The notes: generated by a model from the letters alone, not told the origin. Shown: positions 33,239-42,921, counted from the stretch's first letter. The stretch: DNA of 64,000 nucleotides from CAYXZQ01 sp963717515 (GCA_963717515.1 OY970338.1:744001-808000), one strand, 5' to 3'. A program made the numbers and translations.

Positions 33239-34671
33239 TTCCCCTCCACCCCATGGAGCTTAATTCTATTGGCCTTTGCCCAGCCTTCAATATAGAACAG
33301 TTCATATCCTCCTCCGGAAACACTCCTGCCGGCAAACCGGTCTTTGAGGCTCTGCGGAAGGAACGCAGCTATGTCATACCCAGCTTCCCTCAGCTCTGGA
33401 AACGAGTCCCTCAATATCTTCTTGCCTGCCTTCCTGCCCACCTTGTATCTGGATGGGACAGAGAATGCGAACCTGACAGCCTCCCTGGACATGAACGGCA
33501 GGAAATATCCCATGCCGTTGGCCCTTGCTGACACCTTAATCTTCTCGACCCCATGCAGGGAATATTTCAGAAGGAATATGAGCGCTGCAAGAAAATTAGT
33601 GGAGTCATTTTTTATCGAGGCTGAGTATGCGTGGAAAACCTCCTCAAACTCATCAAGGACATCGCTTCCCATCCCTTCTTGGGGAAAATAAAAATTGAAG
33701 AACCTCGTCTTTGTATCTATCATATATTTCCTTATCCTTGATGATAATGAACTTCTTGAAGATGATGACTGGCCCTGGAAAGAATCTTTCCCTTTTATTC
33801 CAATATTCCAGTTCACGGGCAGCCTGCTTGAGAAATGATTCCTGAAGTAAATCAGCCCATTGCAGAACAAGGCGTCCGCTGCCTGGCCGTTCATCACGGA
33901 AAGCGCTTTTCCATCCAGGTCCTGCTTGAGCCTTTTCACCATGAGGTATTCTGCAAATCCTGCTGAATCACAGAGGGGTTCGTCTATGCTCTCGAAATAG
34001 TTTTTCCTGTCTGCATCTGTGATAGGCTCATCATTGTCCACAACAGTCCATCCCATGCCGGGAAACATATGCTTCAGATTTTCAATCCCATCTTTTTTTT
34101 CAGAGAAATGCAGCAGATGGCTGCATCTTTTCCTGTACAGGGTCGTAAGAAGCAGAGAGTCGAATCCGCCGCTGAGCGAAGAGACGAGCATATCGCTTCT
34201 CAAGCCTTCCATTATCCTGGTGAAATCTTCTTTGAATGTCCGCCTGCTGAATCTGCTGCCTGAAGAAAACATGTCAAGCTCTGGGCTGCTGCTGTATCGA
34301 CAATAAATGGAGTTATCTGTCCCCCGGCTGATGATGGTCCTGAGCCCGGGAGGGGCTTTTTTGACACCTTCAAGTATAGTATATGGGTAAGGCACATAGC
34401 CCTTGGTCTTTTGGAATTCCAGAAACCTGATGTCCAGGGGTGCAGGCAGAAAATCCCTGAACCTGCCTGATATCCTGACATTGTCCCCTTCAATCCTATA
34501 ATACAGCTTGTCGATCCCAGTCACATCAGGCAGCAGTTCCACATCTTTTTCAGAGACCCGGACTATGCTTCCTTTCCTGTCAGTCTTGAGCAGGCTGTCC
34601 CTGAATAGGTAGATGCCTTCAGCATGGTTGGTCTCTCCCCTTATATCCAGATTGAAACTGATTTTACTCAC
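33235..34671 (-). CDS. Asparagine-synthetase-like PP-loop enzyme without the N-terminal glutaminase Cys
   Basis: This 478-residue protein has an AsnB-type synthetase domain with the pyrophosphate loop SLSGGFDS near 163-170 and NGQAADALF near 260, matching the family's S-G-x-x-x-D-E-L-F. The N-terminal third keeps the end of the class II glutaminase fold (VPYPYTILEGVKKAPPG) but begins MSKISF and lacks Cys2, so it cannot use glutamine that way. Such proteins recur in polysaccharide clusters, where they may amidate sugar acids; that role is inference. It overlaps both neighbours by four bases. Confidence 0.82.
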   Translation of the reverse strand: MSKISFNLDIRGETNHAEGIYLFRDSLLKTDRKGSIVRVSEKDVELLPDVTGIDKLYYRIEGDNVRISGRFRDFLPAPLDIRFLEFQKTKGYVPYPYTILEGVKKAPPGLRTIISRGTDNSIYCRYSSSPELDMFSSGSRFSRRTFKEDFTRIMEGLRSDMLVSSLSGGFDSLLLTTLYRKRCSHLLHFSEKKDGIENLKHMFPGMGWTVVDNDEPITDADRKNYFESIDEPLCDSAGFAEYLMVKRLKQDLDGKALSVMNGQAADALFCNGLIYFRNHFSSRLPVNWNIGIKGKDSFQGQSSSSRSSLSSRIRKYMIDTKTRFFNFYFPQEGMGSDVLDEFEEVFHAYSASIKNDSTNFLAALIFLLKYSLHGVEKIKVSARANGMGYFLPFMSREAVRFAFSVPSRYKVGRKAGKKILRDSFPELREAGYDIAAFLPQSLKDRFAGRSVSGGGYELFYIEGWAKANRIKLHGVEGK

Positions 34672-35930
34672 TCCTTGATGCCCAGGATGGTCCTTCTTTT
34701 TAGATAAACCAAAACAGAGCTGCAGGCAAGCCCGAATGCATAAGCTATCAATGTTCCGTAAGCTGCCCCGATAATGCCGTAACGAGGGACGAATATGAAA
34801 TCCCCGACAATGTTGACTATTGACTTGGCTATATTGAAGACCTGGGAATAGATTATATAATCAAAAGTATTGACTATCGGAAGAAGGTATATGGAGACCA
34901 GGTAGAAGATGGTCGTTATAAGCAGGATATTGAAAGAAGGTATCGAATCGATATACTTTGAGGAGAACAGCAGGGGGATGATATACCTTGACAGAAGAGC
35001 GCCGACAACCACAAGCACCACCCATGCTGAAGAGAACAGTGGCAGCTTTTTGAGGTAGTCGCTTATCATCCCGAACCTGCCATGGGCCCTGTATTCGACA
35101 ATAAGGGGCATGAAGAGGGTGTTGATGAGCATTATCATCGTGCATATTATCGTGAATCCGTTGTACGAGACGCTGTATACACCTACATCGCCAAGAGTCA
35201 TGTACTTCCGGATTACATAGAGGTCGATGTAATTTATTATGTAGAGCCCTGAAAAGCCCATCAATTGGGGCCATGAATAGCTCCATATCTTCCTGAGGTA
35301 TTCCTTGTTGTACCTGTACGGCGTGATGACTGACCTGTCAAGCATGATGATGTTGACGATAAGAGTTATCATGAAACTGATGCTCATGAAAGACCATATT
35401 ATCAGGAGATTTGTACTGAATAACCCGATGAATACAAGGAGAAGCCCTATGAAATAGATCAATTTCTGGAAAAAGAGCACATATGCGGATTTTTTCATCT
35501 GGTCAATGCTCTGGAATGTCCTGGAGACGAAATTCAGCGTACCGTTAAGGACAAACAGGATGATCAGGAAGACAACCCACAGCCGGCTGATCCCTATGTA
35601 CTGGGTTATAGGGCCCGAAAAGATGAAGAACGCAAGGATTATCAGCACCATGACCGGTATGAAGAGGTAGAGCCGAGCCCAGAATGTCTGGTTTATCTTC
35701 CTGTGCTTTACGAATTCTTCCCTGCCGTACCTGACAATCGACGTATCAGACCATGTCAGGCCCATGGTGACTGCAAGGTTTATGACCATGAGGAACAGCG
35801 AATATTTTCCCATATCTTCGGTGGTGAGGAGCCTTGTAAGGATCATGAGATTGATTGCCCCGATGATGGTCGTGCCTATCCTGCCGGCGAATAGGTTGGT
35901 CGCATCCTTTGCAATCCGATTAAATTCCAT
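34668..35930 (-). CDS. Wzx-like polysaccharide flippase
   Basis: This 420-residue MOP-superfamily protein has about 12 membrane helices. The opening (KDATNLFAGRIGTTIIGAINLMILTRLLTTEDMGKYSL) is the usual Wzx/polysaccharide-biosynthesis-protein start. The RFGMISDYLKKLPL cytoplasmic loop and the pattern of paired helices also fit. It would flip lipid-linked repeat units outward. It is the first gene of the exopolysaccharide operon, with a TATA box about 27 bases before the ATG, and overlaps the next gene by four bases. Confidence 0.88.
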   Translation of the reverse strand: MEFNRIAKDATNLFAGRIGTTIIGAINLMILTRLLTTEDMGKYSLFLMVINLAVTMGLTWSDTSIVRYGREEFVKHRKINQTFWARLYLFIPVMVLIILAFFIFSGPITQYIGISRLWVVFLIILFVLNGTLNFVSRTFQSIDQMKKSAYVLFFQKLIYFIGLLLVFIGLFSTNLLIIWSFMSISFMITLIVNIIMLDRSVITPYRYNKEYLRKIWSYSWPQLMGFSGLYIINYIDLYVIRKYMTLGDVGVYSVSYNGFTIICTMIMLINTLFMPLIVEYRAHGRFGMISDYLKKLPLFSSAWVVLVVVGALLSRYIIPLLFSSKYIDSIPSFNILLITTIFYLVSIYLLPIVNTFDYIIYSQVFNIAKSIVNIVGDFIFVPRYGIIGAAYGTLIAYAFGLACSSVLVYLKRRTILGIKE

Positions 35931-35951
35931 TATGCATCAGACAAAGCCTTC

Positions 35952-35964
35952 TTATTTATAAATA
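35952..35964 (-). promoter_or_regulatory. Promoter of the exopolysaccharide operon
   Basis: Minus-strand ATTTATAAATAA is centred about 27 bases before the ATG at 35930, giving a leaderless transcript that would cover ten genes down to 23470. Confidence 0.6.
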
Positions 35965-36049
35965 TTTATCCGTTTTATGTATCTGATCCTAAGCATAGCC
36001 CGACATCCATCTTCAGAAAGGAGAGGGGACGTCTCAAAACAATAATAGA

Positions 36050-36062
36050 AAAATATTTAAAA
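36050..36062 (+). promoter_or_regulatory. TATA box of the lipoprotein gene
   Basis: AAATATTTAAAAA is centred about 32 bases before the ATG at 36088. Confidence 0.6.
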
Positions 36063-36087
36063 ACCACATTGTTCACGGCAGGCTAAG

Positions 36088-36984
36088 ATGAAAAAGGGAT
36101 TCTTAATCATGCTTGCTGCAATACTTCTGCTGACATTGAGCTGCAGCAGGAATCCTGGTGTAAGCATGGATTTTCCGAACAGCAATGCTTCCGATACAAC
36201 CTTGCATGTTAATGAGACCCAAAACCTGATGAATGAGACATCAATTCCAAGCCCTGTGGAAAATGCTTCAGGGCAGGAAGCAGAGTCAGTGACTCCGCCT
36301 GTCAATGATATGGAAAATGAGACAGCGCAGAAGCAGGTTGAGATCATCAATGCTTCAGGCAATGACAACAATACAGAACAACAGGCTGACCTCACCCCAC
36401 CGGCAGACGACGGGGACAGTTCAGCTTACAACACCGGAAAGAGCACCAGCAATTACGTGAGCGTGAAATCATCACATGATACAGGCACCAGTGCTGACCT
36501 GTCAAAATGCAATTATTACAGGGAGATATCAGACGGGAACGATATCAAGATAAATGTCGATGGGACCAAGATATTGTTCAGCATCGTCGATTTCAAGCTT
36601 GATGATCCTGACTATTCATATACCCTCTACAGCATTGACAAGTCTGACACATGGGATATCCATGATTGGGGGAAAATACAGGTCAATGACGACAAAACAA
36701 TTGAGTTTCCTGCAAGGTCGATTGTCGATATCGAGCTTGACAACGGCCAGAAAGTGTCCGCTGTCCTTGTCCGCGGAGCTTTCAACCAGCTCAACCTCTG
36801 CATCGACACCAATGAGAAGCTTGATATTGAATTCTGCGACAAGCTCAGCGATGAGGCTGAAAAAGAGACCTGCTTCGGTAACCTGGGGTCGCTGTACGGC
36901 AAAAGTTATTGTGACAAAATCGATGACCAGAATTATCAGGCTGACTGCATCTATGGGGCTGAAGACAACAATCAGAATGTATAA
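36088..36984 (+). CDS. Lipoprotein-like protein with C-terminal paired-cysteine repeat
   Basis: This 298-residue protein has a signal sequence running into TLSC at 16-19, a near match to a lipobox, so lipid anchoring at Cys19 is likely. An Asn/Thr/Glu-rich low-complexity linker (about 22-135) precedes a small beta-rich domain (about 140-245). A C-terminal cysteine region (FCDKLSDEAEKETCFGNL then YCDKIDDQNYQADCIYG) repeats C-D-K-[LI]-x-D-x(6-7)-[TD]-C, a motif I associate with DPANN exported proteins. The function is unknown. It is transcribed alone, just upstream of the beta-helix gene set. Confidence 0.75.
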   Translation: MKKGFLIMLAAILLLTLSCSRNPGVSMDFPNSNASDTTLHVNETQNLMNETSIPSPVENASGQEAESVTPPVNDMENETAQKQVEIINASGNDNNTEQQADLTPPADDGDSSAYNTGKSTSNYVSVKSSHDTGTSADLSKCNYYREISDGNDIKINVDGTKILFSIVDFKLDDPDYSYTLYSIDKSDTWDIHDWGKIQVNDDKTIEFPARSIVDIELDNGQKVSAVLVRGAFNQLNLCIDTNEKLDIEFCDKLSDEAEKETCFGNLGSLYGKSYCDKIDDQNYQADCIYGAEDNNQNV

Positions 36985-37028
36985 TGACCAATTATAGCCA
37001 ACTTCTCCATTTCATTTATATGACGGAA

Positions 37029-37114
37029 GAATATCATCCAAAAACCTAAACTTCATAAATACAGGGAAAAACCCGGATTGAATATCATCTAAATAAACAT
37101 TGAATGATATCATC
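37029..37114 (+). promoter_or_regulatory. Three ATATCATC repeats upstream of the first beta-helix gene
   Basis: GAATATCATC occurs at 37029-37038 and 37080-37089, and GATATCATC at 37106-37114, each followed by A-rich sequence. The second and third also form the inverted pair ATATCAT/ATGATAT (37082-37110). A TATA-like CTAAATAAA lies between them. This looks like an operator region; no regulator is identified. Confidence 0.4.
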
Positions 37115-37187
37115 AAAAAAAATATGTCAATCATTTTTTAGGTCCAAATAATGGGGGAGTAAAAGACCTGAGAGGACAGTCAGGGAT

Positions 37188-39695
37188 ATGAGGGGTAACA
37201 TGACAAGCGATAATGGCTGTTCAGGGAATATGGACGGAAATTCGGCTACCTGCCACATGAGTGGCAGAAGAGGATGGATTATTGTCTTCTTGACACTTGC
37301 TGCAATAGTCCTATCACTGCAAGCAGCATGCACTTCAATCAACTCTGACACAAAAGGCCTGGCAAATGGCAAAGACATCCTGTTTGTTGACAAGAACAAT
37401 GCCAACTGCCATGATTCATACTCAAGGTCTAAAGCCATGAACGGGGAGACACCGTGGTGCAGCCTCAGCACAGCCCTTGCCAAATTCAAGGACGGCGACA
37501 CCATTTTCGTCTTTGATGGGACATATTCCAGCACAGGACCGTATTCAATCACAGGAAGGACTTTTTCAAAGGACACAGCTATCAAGGCATACCCGGGAGA
37601 GCATCCTGTCCTGACGACGGCAATACCCTCGCTTGAGACTGCTCCGAACACCAGATGGACCTTTGCAGGTGATGCGGACCACAATCTCTGGTATACAAGC
37701 TACTCAAAGAAGTCATCAGATGATTTTGCCGCCAGGTACTTTGATTCAGGCATCAGCCTGTTCACTTACAGCCCTGATTTCAGCAAGCATAAGAGCCTGG
37801 CTGAGCTGCAGAGCGTCTCGAATCCTGAGGGTGTTTTCTATGATTCCGGCAAAAAAAGGCTCTACATAAGGTTCAGCGACAAAAACATGGACCCTAACAG
37901 CATCTCCCTATCAATTTCAGACAACATTGTATTCATGCTTGACAAGGTGAACGCAAAGCAGCTTGAGATTTCAGGATTCACTATCAGGGATGGCAACAAG
38001 GGGATAAGCATAAGGGAAAGCAGCAATATAATCATCAGGGAAAATGTCGTCGAAGGGGGTCTCCAGGGAATCGATGTCAGGTCTTCTCATCATATAGGAG
38101 TTGAAGACAATGAGGTGTCTATGAGCCCAGGAGAAAGATGGTCCTGGAATGATGACACAAAAATGAGCGCAATGGAAACAACTGCAATTTGGCTTGAGGA
38201 TGATTTTGGCGGTCTCGATGTCGGCGGCAACAAGATTAGGGGATATTTCAATGGAATAATGGCTTACTCCACGTCGACAGGAAAATTCGAGGGCATCAAG
38301 GTCCATGACAACTCTGTCCATGACATATATGATGACGGCATTGAGATAGAGGACTACTGCAACGGCGGGGAATTTTACAACAACACTGTGTACGATTCAT
38401 TTGTCGCCGTAAGTTTGTCGCCGGTAGATGCAAGAGAGATGAGATGCAGCATACACCACAACCTGCTTGTACCGGACAAAAAGATCCTTTGGGACCATTC
38501 AGGAAGCGTAGACATGGGCGAATGCTTCAAGATTATCGCCGACAACCCTCTGCAGAATGTCGATTTTGAGAGCAATACCTGCTCAGGCAGGGGGATATAC
38601 ACAACCTCAGGAAATACAGGCACTCAGAAGGACACGGACTGGCGGAACAATATATTCTATTCGGACAACGAAGTCCTGATTGAAAAATCCGGGCTGGCCA
38701 CTGACGATGTCAAGTATGACTACAATCTGTACTTTAGGAAGGACAATGGCATCATCTTCAAGTATTGGAATGATGACCACGGGACCATGGAATTCTCGAC
38801 GTTATCTTCAGCCATCGAAAGCAGCAAGGATCCAGGCAACTGGGACAGGCACAGCATTCAGGCGGACCCTGAGTTCAATGATGAACCCCACCAGGACCTC
38901 AGGCCGAAAAAAGGCTCTCCTGCCTGCAGCATGTCGACTACAGGAAGCTATATTGGAGCGCTCCCATGCATTGGCCAGGAGGCTGTGGTCTGTGGTGATG
39001 ATAAATGCAGTTCAAAAGAGGACTGCGGCTCATGCAGCTTTGACTGTGGAGAATGCCCTACCGCTGAATACCACTGGCTGGAAGCCGAAGCACCAGAAAA
39101 TATCAGCGCTCCTTTTCGAGTTGGCAATGACAATTCTGCTTCAAATCATCAGTATATATCTGCGACAACCGGCCAGTTCAGCGAAGGCCAGGCGACTTAT
39201 GTCATCAATCTCTTTCACTCCGGTGAATATATAATCTGGGGGAGAGTCAAGGCACCATCGGGCGACAAGAACTCCTTCTTTGTCGATGTTGACGGTTCAG
39301 GGGACATCTTATGGGAGCTAGACCTTAACTCATCATGGGAATGGCAGGAGGTCAACAACAGGGCTGTGGAAGACCCAGCCGTTTTCGAGCTGTCCAAGGG
39401 GAGACATACAATAACCCTGAAGCAGAGGGAAACCGGATCACAGCTAGACAAGCTGTTGGTGACAGATGATGCATCATACATACCTTCTGGGACAGGGTCC
39501 ATGGCTGAAAACATTCCAATGGCTGATCCAGTCATGACCGGGAACCTGTTTGCCAATCCCGGAGATGATCCTAAACAGATCTTGGAAAATCCATCGCAGA
39601 AACATAACGGCCTGTTGTCCATTGCACTGATAATATCATCCCTGACAATATGCATCGCAGGGCTAGGTTTTGTCCTGTATAGAAATATTCATTGA
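37188..39695 (+). CDS. Beta-helix surface protein 1 (one Cys repeat, CBM-like domain, C-terminal TM)
   Basis: This 835-residue protein has a hydrophobic signal or anchor near 28-46, then the shared N-cap GLANGKDILFVD...TPWCSL. A right-handed parallel beta-helix follows (about 60-590), with the conserved strip DDGIEIEDYCNGG and VAVSLSPVDA. One six-cysteine repeat (CGDDKCSSKEDCGSCSFDCGEC) joins it to a CBM6/35-like jellyroll that begins YHWLEAE and holds IIWGRV. A C-terminal membrane helix (LLSIALIISSLTICIAGLGFVLY) anchors it. The fold is shared by polysaccharide lyases, epimerases and NosD-like proteins; activity is unproven. The start is ambiguous: ATG 37188, or ATG 37200, which has GGGGT just before it. 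Confidence 0.85.
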   Translation: MRGNMTSDNGCSGNMDGNSATCHMSGRRGWIIVFLTLAAIVLSLQAACTSINSDTKGLANGKDILFVDKNNANCHDSYSRSKAMNGETPWCSLSTALAKFKDGDTIFVFDGTYSSTGPYSITGRTFSKDTAIKAYPGEHPVLTTAIPSLETAPNTRWTFAGDADHNLWYTSYSKKSSDDFAARYFDSGISLFTYSPDFSKHKSLAELQSVSNPEGVFYDSGKKRLYIRFSDKNMDPNSISLSISDNIVFMLDKVNAKQLEISGFTIRDGNKGISIRESSNIIIRENVVEGGLQGIDVRSSHHIGVEDNEVSMSPGERWSWNDDTKMSAMETTAIWLEDDFGGLDVGGNKIRGYFNGIMAYSTSTGKFEGIKVHDNSVHDIYDDGIEIEDYCNGGEFYNNTVYDSFVAVSLSPVDAREMRCSIHHNLLVPDKKILWDHSGSVDMGECFKIIADNPLQNVDFESNTCSGRGIYTTSGNTGTQKDTDWRNNIFYSDNEVLIEKSGLATDDVKYDYNLYFRKDNGIIFKYWNDDHGTMEFSTLSSAIESSKDPGNWDRHSIQADPEFNDEPHQDLRPKKGSPACSMSTTGSYIGALPCIGQEAVVCGDDKCSSKEDCGSCSFDCGECPTAEYHWLEAEAPENISAPFRVGNDNSASNHQYISATTGQFSEGQATYVINLFHSGEYIIWGRVKAPSGDKNSFFVDVDGSGDILWELDLNSSWEWQEVNNRAVEDPAVFELSKGRHTITLKQRETGSQLDKLLVTDDASYIPSGTGSMAENIPMADPVMTGNLFANPGDDPKQILENPSQKHNGLLSIALIISSLTICIAGLGFVLYRNIH

Positions 39696-39760
39696 GTTTA
39701 CTTACCAGATGATACTAAAAATCCCGAATAATGACTAATTCTGATAATCACAACTGTTAA

Positions 39761-39780
39761 TTGTCGACGACAAATTTGTC
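39761..39780 (+). promoter_or_regulatory. Overlapping TTGTC/GACAA palindromes before the second beta-helix gene
   Basis: TTGTCG-A-CGACAA (39761-39773) and GACAAATTTGTC (39769-39780) share the middle GACAA, giving three alternating half-sites. The region 39696-39971 otherwise holds only AT-rich sequence with several possible TATA elements. It is a likely protein-binding site. Confidence 0.4.
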
Positions 39781-39971
39781 CAGATTGCAGTCGATACAAA
39801 ATCATTATATATTTTCTATCCTAATAATCTTAATAAATGAGTATTATAATCAAACAGATACTTATTTGATGATAAAAAATATGATCTGAAAAGTAAAAAA
39901 AGTGAGCGAAACAATAACTACTATGAGGACAACAATCTTGAAAAAGCGTTTCAAGGAAGGAATAGATATTT

Positions 39972-42770
39972 ATGACGACCCAAGAGATAGCACATAAGAC
40001 TAAAAATATTAAAAACAATGAATTCAAAAAGGCGGGAGCGCGGATTTTCGCGATTTCTTTTATGGTTCTCGTTATGATTGCAGCGCTGGCATTTTCTGTC
40101 AATTTTGCATCTGCTGCTTCAAGCAGCCCGAATACAGCCTCTGCATGCGCTTCTGACAGCAACTGTTTTGTTGCCACAGACTTTGGCGCCAAGCCCGGTG
40201 ATAGCAAGGATGACCTCAGTGCAATAAGAAGCCTGATGGATTCTCACAAGAGCCAGTCGATAACAATCATACTGCCACAGGGAACATATGTGCTCAGCGA
40301 TTCCCTGAAGATGAACGATAATGTCCGTCTGGTGGGAGAAGGGAAGGTTGTCCTGACGAAAAAGAGCAAAAACCCCACTATAGTGATTAACGGCGGCAAG
40401 AACATTGAGATCAGCAACCTGCAGATGAAAGGGGCTGTCCCTGATGATACAAGCGGTATACGCTGTGAGGATTCATCTGATATAACATTAAGCAACAACA
40501 AGATAACAGATGAAGCAAAAGGCCTGGACATCAGGACTTCGAGCAATGTGATAATTAAGAACAACGTCCTTTCCCAGACCCCCACAGGCAAGGCATGGAG
40601 CGACATGAAATCGACAGTATATGAGACGAGCGCTATGTTCCTCCAAGATGATTATGCCGGGCTGGAGATATACAGTAACGACATCTCAGGCTATTTCAAC
40701 GGGATATTGTCTTATGCGAGAAGCACAGGCAAGTTCAAGGGCATCCTGGTCCATGACAACACCCTCCACAACATATATGATGATGCAATAGAGATAGAAG
40801 ACTATTGCTACGGCGGAAAATACTACAACAATTATGTTTATGATGCTTTTGTGGCTGTAAGCCTTTCTCCAGCTGATGCGACCCAGGGCAAATGCTCTAT
40901 ATATGGAAATACCCTTGTTGCGAACAAGAATGAGCTCTGGGACAGCAGCGGAACAAAATATTACGGCGAATGCTTCAAAGTCATAGATGACCAACCCCTG
41001 AAGAACATGGACATCTACAGCAACACATGTGTCGGAGGCAAGGGGATCTATACCACATCCAGCAAATCAAGGATAATCAAGGATGTCTATTGGTATGATA
41101 ATATATTCTATTCTGGCACCAGCCAGAAGCTCATCGAGAAATCAGGGCTTTCATCTGATGGCGTGAAATATGACTACAACCTTTACTTCAGGACAGACAA
41201 TGGAGAAATGTTCGGGTACTGGAATTCAGATTCGTCGACGACAGAATACAAGACACTGGCATCGGCGCTCTCGAGCAGCGCTGCACCGTCCAACTGGGAC
41301 AAGCACAGCAAACAGGCTGACCCTGGCTTTGACAAGAACTACAAGCCGTCAGGAGTGGCATGCACCATGTCGTCCAAAGGCAGCTATGTCGGCGCTGTCC
41401 CCTGTTCGGGCAGCTCAAGCAGCTCATCAGGAAGCAGCAGCGGGACTTCTTCTGGTTCGGGCAGCTCAAGCAGCTCATCAGGAAGCAGCAGCGGGACTTC
41501 TTCTGGTTCGGGCAGCTCAAGCAGCTCATCAGGAAGCAACAGCGGGACTTCTTCTGGTTCGGGCAGCTCAAGCAGCTCATCTTCCTCATCACCAACTATC
41601 ACTACATCAGGTGAATTTCACTGGCTTGAGGCTGAACAGACAGCAGATATCACAGCACCGATGGCTGTAAGCAGTGACAAGTCTGCATCGAACAGCCAAT
41701 ATATTTCCGACCCTTCCAGCAAGGACAGCAGCGGAGAGGCGACATATACCATCAACATAAAGGAAGCCGGTGATTACATCATCTGGGGCAGGGTCTTGGC
41801 CCCAGCAGGCGACCAGAACTCTTTTTTCGTGAATGTCGACAATAAAGGGGACAAGCTATGGGATATGGCCCAGAGTTCATCCTGGGACTGGCAGATAGCC
41901 AACGACAGGAACAGCGGTGCAAACCCGGTCGTATTTACGCTTTCCAAAGGGAAACATACAATCACAATAAAGCAGAGAGAATACAACTCGGCTCTTGACA
42001 TGCTGCTGGTGACAGATGATGACTCATACATACCATCAGGAACCGGATCCAAGGCTGAGAATCTGCCTGCAGCTACTCCTGATAGCACAAGCTCAACAGA
42101 CGCCAGCACAGACAGTTCAACAAGCAGCAAAAGCGATAGTACCCCATCAGCCAGCGGAAGCTCAGGCAGTAGTGGAGGGGGAAGGAGTGGAGGAGGCCCA
42201 TCCTCGACATCACAACCCATCGCCAAGGCTGCCGAATTCCGAGGAGGAGAGCTGTATTTTACTGGAAGATATAAGGACGAGATCAGTTTCAAAGTTTATA
42301 ATGACTCATATACCCTGCAGATTGAGGAGATGAGCAACAAGATTGTCAAGTTTGGGATACAATCAGCTGGCGTGGATGACACTATAGATATTGGGGAAAC
42401 CAAGAATTACAATATCCAGGGAGATGAAATCGAAGACATAAGCATAACCCTGGTATCTATCAGCGACCTTGAAGCCACATTGAGGTTAAACCTCCTTGAC
42501 AGGCAGACACTACTGGACCAGGCTGCTAACAGGACTACGATGCATGAATCAAAAGAAATCATCTCTGTCCAGAACCAGGCATCCTATCCGAGGTATGAAT
42601 ATTCGGTTGCCAGTACCTCCACCCTGCAGGATAATAACAACAACAGGAGTTCTCTCAGCAGGATAAAGGGATTCTTTTTCAATTCCAATATCAAGAAATA
42701 CATTGGTTTTCTGTTGTTGGATCTGCTAGTAATCTCAGGGCTTCTGGCTATCTACCTCAAGACTACCTGA
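39972..42770 (+). CDS. Beta-helix surface protein 2 (pectate-lyase-3-like cap, Ser-rich linker, C-terminal TM)
   Basis: This 932-residue protein has a signal region near 30-48. It begins its helix with the pectate-lyase-3-type cap VATDFGAKPGDSKDD...LPQGTYVLSDSL, unlike its paralogues. It then shares their core strip DDAIEIEDYCYGG and VAVSLSPADA. A Ser/Gly linker coded by 51-base repeats replaces the cysteine repeats. A CBM-like jellyroll (FHWLEAE...IIWGRV), a second S/G linker and a domain shared with protein 3 (ELYFTGRYKDEISF...LRLNLLDRQTLLDQ) follow. A membrane helix lies near the C-terminus (YIGFLLLDLLVISGLLAIYL). GGAAGGAAT upstream may be its ribosome-binding site. Binding or cleavage of a polysaccharide is plausible. 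Confidence 0.85.
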   Translation: MTTQEIAHKTKNIKNNEFKKAGARIFAISFMVLVMIAALAFSVNFASAASSSPNTASACASDSNCFVATDFGAKPGDSKDDLSAIRSLMDSHKSQSITIILPQGTYVLSDSLKMNDNVRLVGEGKVVLTKKSKNPTIVINGGKNIEISNLQMKGAVPDDTSGIRCEDSSDITLSNNKITDEAKGLDIRTSSNVIIKNNVLSQTPTGKAWSDMKSTVYETSAMFLQDDYAGLEIYSNDISGYFNGILSYARSTGKFKGILVHDNTLHNIYDDAIEIEDYCYGGKYYNNYVYDAFVAVSLSPADATQGKCSIYGNTLVANKNELWDSSGTKYYGECFKVIDDQPLKNMDIYSNTCVGGKGIYTTSSKSRIIKDVYWYDNIFYSGTSQKLIEKSGLSSDGVKYDYNLYFRTDNGEMFGYWNSDSSTTEYKTLASALSSSAAPSNWDKHSKQADPGFDKNYKPSGVACTMSSKGSYVGAVPCSGSSSSSSGSSSGTSSGSGSSSSSSGSSSGTSSGSGSSSSSSGSNSGTSSGSGSSSSSSSSSPTITTSGEFHWLEAEQTADITAPMAVSSDKSASNSQYISDPSSKDSSGEATYTINIKEAGDYIIWGRVLAPAGDQNSFFVNVDNKGDKLWDMAQSSSWDWQIANDRNSGANPVVFTLSKGKHTITIKQREYNSALDMLLVTDDDSYIPSGTGSKAENLPAATPDSTSSTDASTDSSTSSKSDSTPSASGSSGSSGGGRSGGGPSSTSQPIAKAAEFRGGELYFTGRYKDEISFKVYNDSYTLQIEEMSNKIVKFGIQSAGVDDTIDIGETKNYNIQGDEIEDISITLVSISDLEATLRLNLLDRQTLLDQAANRTTMHESKEIISVQNQASYPRYEYSVASTSTLQDNNNNRSSLSRIKGFFFNSNIKKYIGFLLLDLLVISGLLAIYLKTT
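41406..41585 (+). repeat. 51-base tandem repeats coding a Ser/Gly linker
   Basis: Units begin at 41406, 41457 and 41508 with a partial fourth at 41559. They are nearly identical in DNA and code 17-residue S/G/T stretches. The near identity points to recent slippage or recombination, so copy number may vary. Confidence 0.85.
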
Positions 42771-42787
42771 TTTTTATATCTTTTTTT
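42771..42787 (+). terminator. T-rich terminator after beta-helix gene 2
   Basis: Oligo-T tracts directly follow the stop codon, consistent with archaeal intrinsic termination before the regulator promoter. Confidence 0.45.
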
Positions 42788-42921
42788 GCTTAATTTTGCT
42801 GATTCTTTTGCTAATTCTTGACATTGAATTGATAACCAATATTATCTGATAAGTGTTGGAATTATGCTTGTTTACTTATTATATCATAGATTAATATCAT
42901 TAAATAAGTATTAATAGAAAC

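Noticed and set aside
41188..41670. Repetitive open frames in other phases over the Ser/Gly linker
   Set aside because: They are by-products of the 51-base repeat. The forward frame continues the beta-helix protein on both sides.
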